From assembly GCA_022446885.1 (NCBI GenBank), contig JAKVBU010000017.1, positions 1 through 64,000 on the forward strand: DNA of 64,000 nt, read 5' to 3'. Position 1 is the stretch's first letter. Each line of letters opens with the position of its first letter. The notes under the pieces are model-generated. The model ran no database searches and was not told the DNA's origin. It was given only the letters and a program-made list of their open reading frames with translations. This DNA is from Phycisphaerales bacterium. GTDB lineage: Bacteria > Planctomycetota > Phycisphaerae > Phycisphaerales > SM1A02. The translations under genes and the position numbers were made by a program. This document shows, piece after piece, positions 43,512 through 51,195 of the stretch.

Positions 43512-44135
43512 ATGTCCATGCTGATTCGCCTATCGCTTGCTGTCTCAATTTCGCTTGGAGCCCTGCTGTCTTCGCTGACGCTTGCCTCCGCACAGTTTGA
43601 GGTGGCTACCTGGCAGGTGGACTCTGTTCACTCCGCCGTGGTGTTCAGAGTCAAACATGGCCCGGGTGCTTTCTGGGGCCGATTCAATGACGTACAGGGC
43701 ACGGCGAGATTCAATGCTCAGGATCTGAGCACGCTGTCACTCAAGATCGACGTTCCCGTGAAGGGCGTGGACAGCGGAAATGCGGATCTCGATCGACACC
43801 TTCGCAGCGCTGATTTCTTCAATGAGACGGAGTTTCCGCTGCTGCAGTTCACGTCCACCAGCATCGAGAAGACCGGCGATCAACGCTACGCCCTCTCAGG
43901 CATGTTGAACATGCTCGGCCAGAAACAGGCAGTCAAGGCCTCCTTGGACTTCTTGGGCACTGCCACGACGCGGCGGGGCACCAAGGCCGGCCTCGAAGCC
44001 ACCTTCACCATCAAGCGGAGTGACTTTGGCATGGACTATGGGCTGAAGTCGGGCCTTGGCGACGAAGTTCGGCTCATCGTGGCTCTGGAATTGGCTCGAT
44101 CTGATGACGCTCCAGCAGATGAGACTGACGGCTAA
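43512..44135 (+). CDS. YceI-family lipid-binding protein
   Basis: A 207-residue exported protein: signal peptide cleaved after LTLASA, then a YceI lipocalin-like barrel with the family pattern WQVDSVHSAVVFRVKHGPG, FWGRFNDVQGTARFNA, VDSGNADLDRHLRSADFFN, FPLLQFTSTSIEKTG and SDFGMDY. YceI proteins bind polyisoprenoid or amide-type lipids in the periplasm. Given a UbiA-like EboC just upstream on the same strand but across the beta-helix gene, a link to prenylated products is tempting but unsupported. GGAGG precedes the ATG. Confidence 0.92.
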   Translation: MSMLIRLSLAVSISLGALLSSLTLASAQFEVATWQVDSVHSAVVFRVKHGPGAFWGRFNDVQGTARFNAQDLSTLSLKIDVPVKGVDSGNADLDRHLRSADFFNETEFPLLQFTSTSIEKTGDQRYALSGMLNMLGQKQAVKASLDFLGTATTRRGTKAGLEATFTIKRSDFGMDYGLKSGLGDEVRLIVALELARSDDAPADETDG

Positions 44136-44215
44136 CTGGTACCCTGTCGCACGGAGCCGGCCTCAGACCAGTCGGGTTCCCGGCGGGGTGACGTACACCC
44201 TCTGGAGCAGGTTCG

Positions 44216-45295
44216 GTGAGCGAGCCCACCGAAGAGACCACCCGCGAACGCGTTGATCGACTCTTCGACGAGGCGCTCGATCGACCTCTGGCCGCTCGGG
44301 ATTCGTTTCTGCAGTCTCACTGTGGGGACAATCCGGAGTTGCGGCGTGAGGTTGAGGCAATGCTCGCCCACTATGCCACGACCACTGGTGCATTGGTTGA
44401 AGACGACACCTCGCACGAGTTGCGAGCTGGCATGCAGGCAGGTGCGCCGCCTCGAATTGGGTCAGCCGAGGTACTTGAGGTACTGACGTCTGATGGCCCA
44501 CTGGTTCGCTGGAGCACCCGTCGAGACGCAGCACCGCGTGATGGCGTGTTGGTGCTCGCCCGTGGCAGCCTGACCAAGGCGGCTCGACGTCGATTGACCT
44601 ATCGGGCTGAAGTACTGCATCGGGCCCAACACCCGGCACTCGCTCAGGTGCTGGAGATGGGTTCGGTTGAGGCTGGTCGAGGCACCGAGGTGTTCCTCTT
44701 GCATGAGGCCGTCGAAGGCGTGACGCCTCAGGCATCCGCCGCAGACTCCATCGCTGAACTTCGCCGCCTGCTGGAGAGACTCTCGGTGCTCTGCCAGGGG
44801 CTTGAAGAGTTGCATCGGCGCGGGCTGTTTCATGGCAGGGTGTGCGGCGCAGTCCGGCTGGTTGACGACGGGTCATTCAGGCTGGCCGAGCCCGGGTTCG
44901 CTGGCTTGTTGGCTGTCTTGCCGCCCGATGGTTCAGAGATCGCGCCTCTGCCGGGCCCACAGACGCCGGCGCCCGAATGGACCGCCCTCCCCGGATGGGA
45001 ACTCGACTCTCGTGTTGACATCTGGGCGATCGGCCAGATGATGCAGGCGGCAGCCAGAGGCCTCGAAGGCCCGCTAGCTCAGCAGACGTCCAAGTTGGCC
45101 GAGCGTTGCCTGGCAGGCGATCGCAATGCCCGGCCTCGCAGCGGTGGAGCCTTGTCGGACGCCATCGATCGCATGCTTCAAGAGGACAGCATGCAAGACG
45201 AGTTGGCCTTCTCCCCGCGTTCGACGGTGGCCATTGTGATCGTGTGCATCGTTGCGGCAGCCGCAGGATTCGCCTTGGGCGCGATTCTGATCTGA
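44216..45295 (+). CDS. Membrane-anchored pseudokinase
   Basis: A 359-residue protein with the layout of planctomycete Ser/Thr kinases but with catalytic residues lost. Residues 8-55 are the N-terminal helical module seen ahead of such kinases (RVDRLFDEALDRPLAARDSF). The kinase-like part follows; the HRD loop reads HRRGLFHGRVCGAVRL, so the catalytic Asp is gone, and the DFG segment reads RLAEPGFAG. No clear VAIK lysine or GxGxxG loop is seen. One C-terminal membrane helix (VAIVIVCIVAAAAGFALGAI) places the domain in the cytoplasm. It is likely a regulator or scaffold. GTG start after GGAGCAGG. Confidence 0.8.
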   Translation: MSEPTEETTRERVDRLFDEALDRPLAARDSFLQSHCGDNPELRREVEAMLAHYATTTGALVEDDTSHELRAGMQAGAPPRIGSAEVLEVLTSDGPLVRWSTRRDAAPRDGVLVLARGSLTKAARRRLTYRAEVLHRAQHPALAQVLEMGSVEAGRGTEVFLLHEAVEGVTPQASAADSIAELRRLLERLSVLCQGLEELHRRGLFHGRVCGAVRLVDDGSFRLAEPGFAGLLAVLPPDGSEIAPLPGPQTPAPEWTALPGWELDSRVDIWAIGQMMQAAARGLEGPLAQQTSKLAERCLAGDRNARPRSGGALSDAIDRMLQEDSMQDELAFSPRSTVAIVIVCIVAAAAGFALGAILI

Positions 45296-45332
45296 GTCTG
45301 ACAGGGTCGATCAAGCCGAGCTTCGGCACTGA

Positions 45333-45362
45333 ATCAGGTCCAACATGATCAGGTCCAACATG
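45333..45362 (+). repeat. Perfect 15-bp tandem duplication
   Basis: ATCAGGTCCAACATG occurs twice head to tail, at 45333-45347 and 45348-45362, between the pseudokinase stop and the terminator hairpin. It looks like a recent local duplication and has no coding frame. Confidence 0.9.
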
Positions 45363-45377
45363 ATCTGTGCAAAAAGA

Positions 45378-45408
45378 ACGACGCAGCCCGAAGGTCGAGC
45401 TGCGTCGT
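45378..45408. terminator. Bidirectional rho-independent-type terminator
   Basis: Ten-base stem ACGACGCAGC (45378-45387) with GCTGCGTCGT (45399-45408) and an 11-base loop. On the plus strand it is followed by CTTGTCTATT; on the minus strand it is followed by TTCTTTTTG. It therefore serves the convergent genes ending at 45295 and 45445, with the better U-tract for the minus-strand gene. Confidence 0.85.
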
Positions 45409-45444
45409 CTTGTCTATTGACTCGTTGAACTCAGGGCGGAGCGA

Positions 45445-46131
45445 TCAGCGACGACGTCGCCTGAAGGCAAGCCCGGCCAAGGCTGCCAGAGAGAGCACAC
45501 CCGGAGCGGGCACCGCGGTGAGGATGTCCACACCGACGGCGTCGAGACTCATGTGGGCCCCGCTGCCCTGGAAGATCAGACCGATTTCACGTACGTCATC
45601 GGCGATGGAGCTGAGATCAAACGACCAGGAAGCGTTGACCAACGCACCAACACCCTGTCCGAAGTCAATCTCTTCCCAGTAGTTCATCGACACCTCACCG
45701 AAGAGCATGCCCTCGTTGCCACCATCTCCAGTGGTCCATGCCAACATGAGTGAGCTGTAATCGATCTCGCTGCCCAGCGTGGAGACATTGAGCACGACTT
45801 CCTGCACATCAGCATCCGCGTAGAGATAGGTGTGGATGTTCAGCGGTCCGCCAAAGCCGTAGATGTTCCCTTCACCGCTCACGAAGGCGCCGTCGGCGAA
45901 GTTGAACAGCAGTGCGTCACCAGATGGCCACGCCTCATTGGTCGGGAAGTTCGGACCATCAGCAGCGCTGGCCGATGTGAACGACTCCCAGAGGTAGTGT
46001 GCAGCGCCTTCGTCACCCCGCCAGGCGGGAGCCTCTTCAGCGATCCAAACGTCGGCAGCCGCGCTGCCGGCGATCATGGCAATAGCTGCCGCAGCAGCAC
46101 AGGTCTTGAAAAACACGGGTATTCCTTCCAT
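45445..46131 (-). CDS. Secreted protein with PEP-CTERM-like sorting tail
   Basis: A 228-residue exported protein: signal peptide ending IAGSAAA, a beta-rich body (WPSGDALLFNFADGAFVSG, LMLAWTTGDGGNEGM, FDLSSIADDVREIGLIFQGS) and a C-terminal sorting signal with short PAP motif, a hydrophobic helix and a basic end (VPAPGVLSLAALAGLAFRRR). In PEP-CTERM systems this tail is recognised by exosortase for surface anchoring; PAP instead of PEP is common in Phycisphaerae. No exosortase gene is in the window. The ATG at 46131 follows AGGAAGAG; the terminator at 45378 ends the transcript. Body function unknown. Confidence 0.82.
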   Translation of the reverse strand: MEGIPVFFKTCAAAAAIAMIAGSAAADVWIAEEAPAWRGDEGAAHYLWESFTSASAADGPNFPTNEAWPSGDALLFNFADGAFVSGEGNIYGFGGPLNIHTYLYADADVQEVVLNVSTLGSEIDYSSLMLAWTTGDGGNEGMLFGEVSMNYWEEIDFGQGVGALVNASWSFDLSSIADDVREIGLIFQGSGAHMSLDAVGVDILTAVPAPGVLSLAALAGLAFRRRRR

Positions 46132-46143
46132 TCTCTTCCTGAT

Positions 46144-46161
46144 CGTCGCTCGCAAGCGACG
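46144..46161 (-). promoter_or_regulatory. Hairpin in the 5' leader of the PEP-CTERM gene
   Basis: Perfect 7-base stem CGTCGCT/AGCGACG with a CGCA loop, ending 12 bases before the ATG at 46131 and close to its ribosome-binding site. It could affect translation or mRNA stability. It directly adjoins the 18-bp repeat array. Confidence 0.6.
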
Positions 46162-46173
46162 TGGTTCCTAGGT

Positions 46174-46263
46174 TTCCAAACGGTCTTCCGAATCCAAACA
46201 GGCCTTCTCTTCCAAACTGGCCTGCAATTCCAAACGGGCCTTCTCTTCCAAAGAAGTCGGGTC
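46174..46263. repeat. 18-bp tandem array, four full units and one degenerate
   Basis: Units begin at 46174, 46192, 46210, 46228 and 46246; consensus TTCCAAACNGGCCTTCTC. They fill the whole gap between a minus-strand stop (46262) and the leader of the next minus-strand gene. The core matches the 16-17-bp array at 26081-26130. Exact 18-base spacing with alternating unit ends (CTTCTC, CTGCAA) suggests duplication in pairs. No spacers, so it is not CRISPR. Confidence 0.9.
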
Positions 46264-47260
46264 AATTCCCCCAGTAGCTGATGATCATGAGCAGGTCGTC
46301 AACGGTGACTGCCCCTGATTCATCCAGGTCGGCCGGACAGCACGGGCAGGGTCCGAAAGACTCCAGCACACGCAAGAGATCATCCACGTTCACCTGCCCG
46401 TCGCCGGTGATATCCCCGGGCACCCCAGAGGGCTCGCTCACCTGCACGTCGATTGTCAGTGAGGCCGCATCGACCACGCCCATGCCCACCAGTGCGTGAT
46501 CCTTGAGCACCCAATCGGGCCACTGCGAGGGGCCGCCACCTCCGCCGGGCTCCGCGGCCGCATGCAGGGATGTAAGGGCGAACTCCAGCAACCCATCAGC
46601 AAGGGCCCGCTGCAGGTGGCAGCGAATCTCCGGGCTGTCCAGATTCACCTGAAACTCGAGCACGCTCCACTGAGGGATAATCTCACCGGGTTCGACCCCA
46701 TCGACCCAGCCCACCGCAAACACATTGGGCTGAAATCCCTCCGTGAGTGAGTTGGAGATGTCTCGCAACTGGCCATCTGCATCAAGATCGGCGGCGAAAC
46801 AATTGCGCGTGCCCGAGGTCATGGTCTCGCCGTAGGGGCCGCTCTCGCCGAAGGTCCAGCCGTCCCACCCATTGCGAAAGCCCACCGTGGAAAGCACACT
46901 CGCTCGGCCCAAGTCGGTATCAGGGTCGCCATCGGGCTCGTGCGTCGACACCCCATCAACAGTTGGATCGAATGGCACATCGTCGGAAGCCAATGTGATC
47001 CGCACCGTGCAACTCGTCAGGTCGTAGGCCCATGCCGGCAAGTCCGGTTCCGCGACGTCATCAGACAGCCACCCAATCAGCACCTGACCGTCGCGGTCGT
47101 CGAAGTCGTACCCAGAGCCGTAACTGCTGAATGTGGATCCGACTGACCGGTTGCCAGGTGACGCATTGAATGGGTAATTCCACCGATCAAAATCAGGTGG
47201 AGTAAGCGTCACGGGGCCGCCTGAAGCCGTCATTGAGAGCATGATGAGGGAAGCTAACAT
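46262..47260 (-). CDS. Secreted dockerin-tailed protein
   Basis: A protein of about 332 residues from the ATG at 47260, giving signal peptide MLASLIMLSMTASG. The body is an unassigned beta-rich domain (TPPDFDRWNYPFNASPGNRS, DFDDRDGQVLIGWLSDDVAE, CTVRITLASDDVPFDPTVDG) and the C-terminus is a pair of dockerin-like repeats (GDITGDGQVNVDDLLRVLES and ADLDESGAVTVDDLLMIISY). The frame is open for 77 codons upstream, but those run over a divergent control region, so the short start is preferred with some doubt. Divergent from the prepilin-like gene. Function unknown; the layout is typical of planctomycete surface proteins. Confidence 0.75.
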   Translation of the reverse strand: MLASLIMLSMTASGGPVTLTPPDFDRWNYPFNASPGNRSVGSTFSSYGSGYDFDDRDGQVLIGWLSDDVAEPDLPAWAYDLTSCTVRITLASDDVPFDPTVDGVSTHEPDGDPDTDLGRASVLSTVGFRNGWDGWTFGESGPYGETMTSGTRNCFAADLDADGQLRDISNSLTEGFQPNVFAVGWVDGVEPGEIIPQWSVLEFQVNLDSPEIRCHLQRALADGLLEFALTSLHAAAEPGGGGGPSQWPDWVLKDHALVGMGVVDAASLTIDVQVSEPSGVPGDITGDGQVNVDDLLRVLESFGPCPCCPADLDESGAVTVDDLLMIISYWGN

Positions 47261-47352
47261 TGGTACTGCTAAAACCTTCCGCCTGATCCAAGAGCCTGTG
47301 GCAAACCCAAGAACGGCCCACACGCTGCCGCTGGGTTCCGCACTGTATCCTG

Positions 47353-47369
47353 TTGCGACTGAGTTGCAA
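47353..47369. promoter_or_regulatory. 17-bp dyad, site 1
   Basis: TTGCGACTGAGTTGCAA fits the pattern TTGNNACTNAGTNNCAA with TTGC/GCAA fully symmetric ends. It lies between the divergent start codons at 47260 and 47458. Typical size and symmetry for a dimeric helix-turn-helix repressor site. Confidence 0.65.
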
Positions 47370-47398
47370 CAAGTGCTAGGTCGCTTTTTTGAAGGTTG

Positions 47399-47415
47399 TT
47401 GAAACTCAGTCTCAA
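47399..47415. promoter_or_regulatory. 17-bp dyad, site 2
   Basis: TTGAAACTCAGTCTCAA fits the same pattern TTGNNACTNAGTNNCAA as the site centred 46 bases away. Two matching dyads in one divergent region argue for cooperative binding by one regulator. It overlaps an upstream open-frame extension of the prepilin-like gene, which argues for that gene starting at 47458 or 47482. Confidence 0.65.
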
Positions 47416-47457
47416 CAGTACCCTGTGTCGGTTCCCGACGGTTCTGATGCTCCCTTG

Positions 47458-48417
47458 ATGACCTACCAAGCCCCCATTTTGATGCCATCACACCTGAGAA
47501 GCCTGCATCCGCGAGGCCTCCACCGAGGCTTCAGTCTGGTGGAATTGTTGGTGGTCATCGCCATGGTCGGTGTACTCACCGCGATCGTCGTGCCAGCAGC
47601 CACCAGCCTGCAGGGCACCGCCCAAATGGCTGATGAGTTGTCAATCGCCCGACGCACAACGCAGGCGTGGCGAAATTGGAGCATGGATCATGCAGGTCGG
47701 CTGCTTCCCGGGCAGGTAGAACTGTCCGAAGATCTACCTCCGAGCGAGGCGCCCGTTCAGATCAATGGCGTGAACATCCCAGAGATCGCGCGGCGGCGAT
47801 GGCTGTGGCGATTGCACAGTTACTTCGATGATCCGGTGCAAACGCTCTGGGGCGGTTCGCAGCGCTCATGGCGTGAGCAGGTGATGGAGGGCAGCGGCGA
47901 TCCAACAACCAAACTCTACGTGGCAACCTTGCACCCAACGCTGGGCCTGAATGCAGAGTGGATCGGTGGACGCCAGAGCGGTGACTCTGACACTTGGAGT
48001 CTGACTCAGTACGGGCAGTCAGTAGATCCCCTGACGCCCCCTGTCTTCGCCGACGCCCTCTCACAACTGCGCCGCCCCGCCGATCTGGTGCTGTTTGCTT
48101 CTGCGAGAGGTCAGGCAGACGCATCAGGTGGGCAGACAATTGAAGGTTGGTGGCGGGTAGAACCGCCCTATCGCCCAGGTGTCGAGAGTGGGCAGGTCAG
48201 TTGGGCCACAACCGAAGCGGGCGGGTTCATTGTGCCCGGCCCCGAAGATGCACCGGCAGACTCGGGCTTCGTCTCGGCCCGACATGATGGACGTACCGTC
48301 ATCGCAAGACCAGATGGAAGCGTGAAGGCTGAGTCGTTTGATCGACTCGGTGACATGCGTCGGTGGGCCCCAGATGCCACAACGAGCGAGTGGTCACCCA
48401 CCCTGCCAGGCTTCTAA
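47458..48417 (+). CDS. Prepilin-like protein with H-X9-DG motif
   Basis: About 319 residues. A basic leader is followed by the type IV prepilin cleavage/methylation site and helix (GFSLVELLVVIAMVGVLTAI), so it is processed by a prepilin peptidase at G/F and anchored or assembled into a pseudopilus. The C-terminal region has RHDGRTVIARPDGSVKAESF, matching the planctomycete H-X9-DG prepilin-associated motif. Starts at 47458 or 47482 are both possible; an upstream TTG is rejected because it overlaps a dyad. No other pilus genes are adjacent, so the assembly system must be encoded elsewhere. Confidence 0.85.
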   Translation: MTYQAPILMPSHLRSLHPRGLHRGFSLVELLVVIAMVGVLTAIVVPAATSLQGTAQMADELSIARRTTQAWRNWSMDHAGRLLPGQVELSEDLPPSEAPVQINGVNIPEIARRRWLWRLHSYFDDPVQTLWGGSQRSWREQVMEGSGDPTTKLYVATLHPTLGLNAEWIGGRQSGDSDTWSLTQYGQSVDPLTPPVFADALSQLRRPADLVLFASARGQADASGGQTIEGWWRVEPPYRPGVESGQVSWATTEAGGFIVPGPEDAPADSGFVSARHDGRTVIARPDGSVKAESFDRLGDMRRWAPDATTSEWSPTLPGF

Positions 48418-48423
48418 GCAGCC

Positions 48424-48873
48424 TCAGCGCACGATCACTTGAACGATCCATCGTTCAACGGCCGAGGCGATACCCGCACCCGGGCGGACCAGAGCCAGAT
48501 CGATGACCGACTCACCCGGACCTACTGCGGCAAATCGCAGTTGTTGCGTACCCACCAGTGAGCCGTCAGCCTGCTGCTGGCTCGACTCGACGAACCGCTG
48601 CCCGTCGGGCATGACCACGGTCTGATCCATGGGCGCAGCCAATTGCCAGGTGTGACCGCGCGATGGGTTCTCTGGCAACTCGACCACCAACACCTGCCCG
48701 ACATCCAGCGAGACGTGCGACCCGTTGGAGGTGGCGGTCACCGCAACCGAGTTGGCAGGCAGATCCGGCCGGCCTGGCGCTGAGGAGGTGGGCCGCTGAC
48801 TGGCTGAGGAGGCGCACCCGCCCAGAATCAGTGCTGTGGCCAAAGCAATGGACGTCGTGGACTCTCGAATCAT
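48424..48873 (-). CDS. Chagasin-like (I42) protease-inhibitor lipoprotein
   Basis: A 149-residue lipoprotein (Cys20 in LILGGC). After a Ser/Pro-rich spacer the domain fits the chagasin/I42 inhibitor fold of cysteine proteases: VSLDVGQVLVVELPENPSRG, with the loop NPSRGHTWQL standing for the NPTTGYxW inhibitory loop, then QQLRFAAVGPGESVIDLALVRP and the last strand ERWIVQVIVR. Predicted role is inhibition of papain-like proteases at the cell envelope. It converges on the prepilin-like gene, stops 6 bases apart. Confidence 0.85.
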   Translation of the reverse strand: MIRESTTSIALATALILGGCASSASQRPTSSAPGRPDLPANSVAVTATSNGSHVSLDVGQVLVVELPENPSRGHTWQLAAPMDQTVVMPDGQRFVESSQQQADGSLVGTQQLRFAAVGPGESVIDLALVRPGAGIASAVERWIVQVIVR

Positions 48874-48909
48874 GGCCCCAGCCTAGCCGCGGGGGCGCAT
48901 ACTGTGTGC

Positions 48910-49170
48910 ATGGCCCTCGCTCGCCTGCTCAGATCAATACGGGAAGCCCTCCCCCTGCTCCTCATGTGGGCATGCTTGTTGGAGGGCCTGATCGCCATGG
49001 CGGCGATGTTCATCTTCCCGCCACTGGCGCTGGGCATGGTCTTCGTTGGCCTGCTGACACTGGCGATGACGCCGCTTGCCCGCCGCAGTTTGTATCTGGC
49101 TGAACGCAGCGTGTATTGGCTGCTGGCCCATGATCCCGCTGACGAGGCCGCCGACACCACACCACCGTAG
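48910..49170 (+). CDS. Small membrane protein, two helices
   Basis: An 86-residue inner-membrane protein with two or three hydrophobic stretches (LPLLLMWACLLEGLIAMAAM and FPPLALGMVFVGLLTLAM), a basic loop (ARRSLYLAERSVYWLL) and an acidic C-terminus. The ATG at 48910 is used; a GTG two codons upstream is possible. It is 27 bases ahead of the M3-like peptidase gene and probably cotranscribed. No family is recognised. Confidence 0.6.
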   Translation: MALARLLRSIREALPLLLMWACLLEGLIAMAAMFIFPPLALGMVFVGLLTLAMTPLARRSLYLAERSVYWLLAHDPADEAADTTPP

Positions 49171-49197
49171 AATGCCCCCCCTGCAAGGAGCTTCAGG

Positions 49198-51195
49198 ATG
49201 ACGGCCAGCCCCATCACGGCGGACACGACAAGCACAACCCTCGATCTGGATGCCGCTCTGGCAGCCATCGAAACGACGCATGGCAGCGATGGGCTCGATC
49301 GCGCCCGAGCAGGGGTTGCTCGTGTGGCGCAGATGTGGACCGTGGATGACGGTGACCAAGCGGCCTTTGCCGAGTTCTGCAGCGACTACTTCATCGCCGA
49401 TGAAGCCGGTCTGGCCACGCTCGTGGATCGACTCGAAGTCGCTCTGGAGCAGGTTGGTGGGCACTTGTATGAGATGCGCCGCACACTACGTCGCTGGAGT
49501 GATCTTCGAGGCGAACCCTTCGGCAAGGTCGATGATCTGCTGGCAACCTTCGATCCGGCACCCGATCTATCCGACCAGTACTGGCGACAGAAGATCGCAT
49601 TTGTCGCCCGTCTGAACCTCGACCGCCCGGACCTGGAGACCATGATTGCCGAGGGTGAGGGGTGGACCAGCGACGACTGGGCCGCAGTGCGAGTGAGCCG
49701 AGCATTCGGGCCTCGCGTGCCCGCCGAAGTCTCGGATCTCGTCCGCAACCTGAGCTTCAAGTCAGGCAAGTTCGTCAGCGAATTCCACGTACCGGTGGGC
49801 AATCTCGTGGACGCCACCGGCGAGCGTTGGTTCGAAGCCGACCGGGCACTCATCGCGCACTGGCTGATTCGGGAGGAGATTCGGGCGGCATACGCGGTCG
49901 ATGGCGGCGTCACTCGACAACGAGCCCTCATGTGGGTCATGCGCCGACACATCGACGGCACTATTCCCCGGTCAATCATGGATCGAACCGCCGAGGGCGA
50001 CTGGGATGCGCAGGCCAACACCATTGCGGGTGAGGCGTGCACAGATGTGATCGGGCCGGTTCGCTATGAACACTGGTGTGACAACATCACCGCAGCCAGA
50101 GCGCTTGATGAACATCACGATGAACACCCCACGGCGATGCGGCGGAAGTTCGACCGCGAGCGTGAGATCCCCGAAGAAGAGGTGGTGCGGCAACTCGAAT
50201 TGCTGCTTGAAGCCCCCGCTCGCGCTGGAATCGCCCAGCTGATGCGCCAGCGATTGGGGCGAGACCTCGAGCCGCAAGACATCTACTTCGACGAACTGGC
50301 CGAGCCCACCGACGCCTCGATGTTGGACGCCGCAGTGAAGGAACGCTTCGGCGATCACCGAGGCCTTGAACTGGCACTGCCGCAGGTGCTGGAGCAACTT
50401 GGCTGGTCTCGAGGTGACGCTGAGTTCCTCGGACGACGCGTACGCGTGGAGATCGCCCGTGGTGCAGGGCATGCGATGCGACCGGCGCTCCCCGAGTACG
50501 GCGCATGGCTTCGCACCAACAGCCTCGATCATGAGCTTGGCTGGGACGGGTTCGACACGGCCATGCACGAACTGGGCCACAACCTCGAGCAGCTCTGTTC
50601 GACGCACTTTGTTCCCAGACCGGCCCTGCGAGGCGTACCCAATACAGCCTGCACCGAGGCATTCGCCTTCCTGTATCAGGGTCTGGCAGGCACCGTGCTG
50701 CAACTGCCCGAAGGCGACGAGGAAGTCGCGGCCGACATGGCCTGCTGCGAGCGACTGCTCGAAGCCGCTCAGATCGCCGGGCCCGCCCTTCTGGAGATCC
50801 ACGTCTGGCGGTGGATCTACGACAACCCGGATGCCGATGCCGATGCCATTCGGGACACCGTTCTTCGTGTAGCCGACGAACTCTGGACTCGGTACTACGC
50901 CGAGCATTTTGGCCCCGACCCATACGCCATCCTCGGCGCGTATCAACACATGGTTGGCTACCCGCTCTATCTGGCAGACTACGCACTGGGCCACATCATC
51001 AGCCACCAAATCATTCAGCACATGGTCGGCAAGGACCTCGCCTCCGAGACACGGCGTATCTGCAGCATCGGCTCTCTCACGCCCGACGCATGGATGCGCA
51101 TTGCCGTCGGACGCGGCATCGATGCCGGGGTGCTGGCCTCAGACGCTGCCGCTGCTGTAGACCGACTGACTCGCACGGGCATGGGCGGCGCATGA
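49198..51195 (+). CDS. M3-like zinc metallopeptidase
   Basis: A 665-residue cytoplasmic zincin with no signal peptide. The zinc site TAMHELGHNLEQ (HExxH, near residue 456) is followed by the third-ligand Glu in NTACTEAFAFLYQG about 28 residues later, the spacing of gluzincins. The mostly helical layout, with a long N-terminal helical half and a C-terminal region ending LGHIISHQIIQHMVGK, resembles family M3/oligoendopeptidase F proteins, though the match is distant. Role would be hydrolysis of oligopeptides. AAGGAG precedes the ATG. The stop overlaps the serA start (ATGA). Confidence 0.82.
   Translation: MTASPITADTTSTTLDLDAALAAIETTHGSDGLDRARAGVARVAQMWTVDDGDQAAFAEFCSDYFIADEAGLATLVDRLEVALEQVGGHLYEMRRTLRRWSDLRGEPFGKVDDLLATFDPAPDLSDQYWRQKIAFVARLNLDRPDLETMIAEGEGWTSDDWAAVRVSRAFGPRVPAEVSDLVRNLSFKSGKFVSEFHVPVGNLVDATGERWFEADRALIAHWLIREEIRAAYAVDGGVTRQRALMWVMRRHIDGTIPRSIMDRTAEGDWDAQANTIAGEACTDVIGPVRYEHWCDNITAARALDEHHDEHPTAMRRKFDREREIPEEEVVRQLELLLEAPARAGIAQLMRQRLGRDLEPQDIYFDELAEPTDASMLDAAVKERFGDHRGLELALPQVLEQLGWSRGDAEFLGRRVRVEIARGAGHAMRPALPEYGAWLRTNSLDHELGWDGFDTAMHELGHNLEQLCSTHFVPRPALRGVPNTACTEAFAFLYQGLAGTVLQLPEGDEEVAADMACCERLLEAAQIAGPALLEIHVWRWIYDNPDADADAIRDTVLRVADELWTRYYAEHFGPDPYAILGAYQHMVGYPLYLADYALGHIISHQIIQHMVGKDLASETRRICSIGSLTPDAWMRIAVGRGIDAGVLASDAAAAVDRLTRTGMGGA

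Noticed and set aside
44136-44215. tRNA-like sequence between YceI and pseudokinase
   Set aside because: There is no acceptor stem or T-loop consensus. No tRNA or rRNA gene was found in the window.
46074-46265. Peptide of repeated Trp-Lys/Arg-Pro-Val from the 18-bp array
   Set aside because: It results from an 18-base period in any frame, overlaps the PEP-CTERM start and has no ribosome-binding site. Read-through past the upstream TGA in the Gly-Phe frame was also considered, but there is no sign of recoding.
47389-47457. Upstream extension of the prepilin-like gene from a TTG at 47389
   Set aside because: It would place coding sequence over a regulatory dyad, the leader would be unusually long, and the TTG has no ribosome-binding site.
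49972-51021. 349-codon minus-strand frame opposite the zinc peptidase
   Set aside because: No motif, while the plus strand has HELGH and a coupled serA start.
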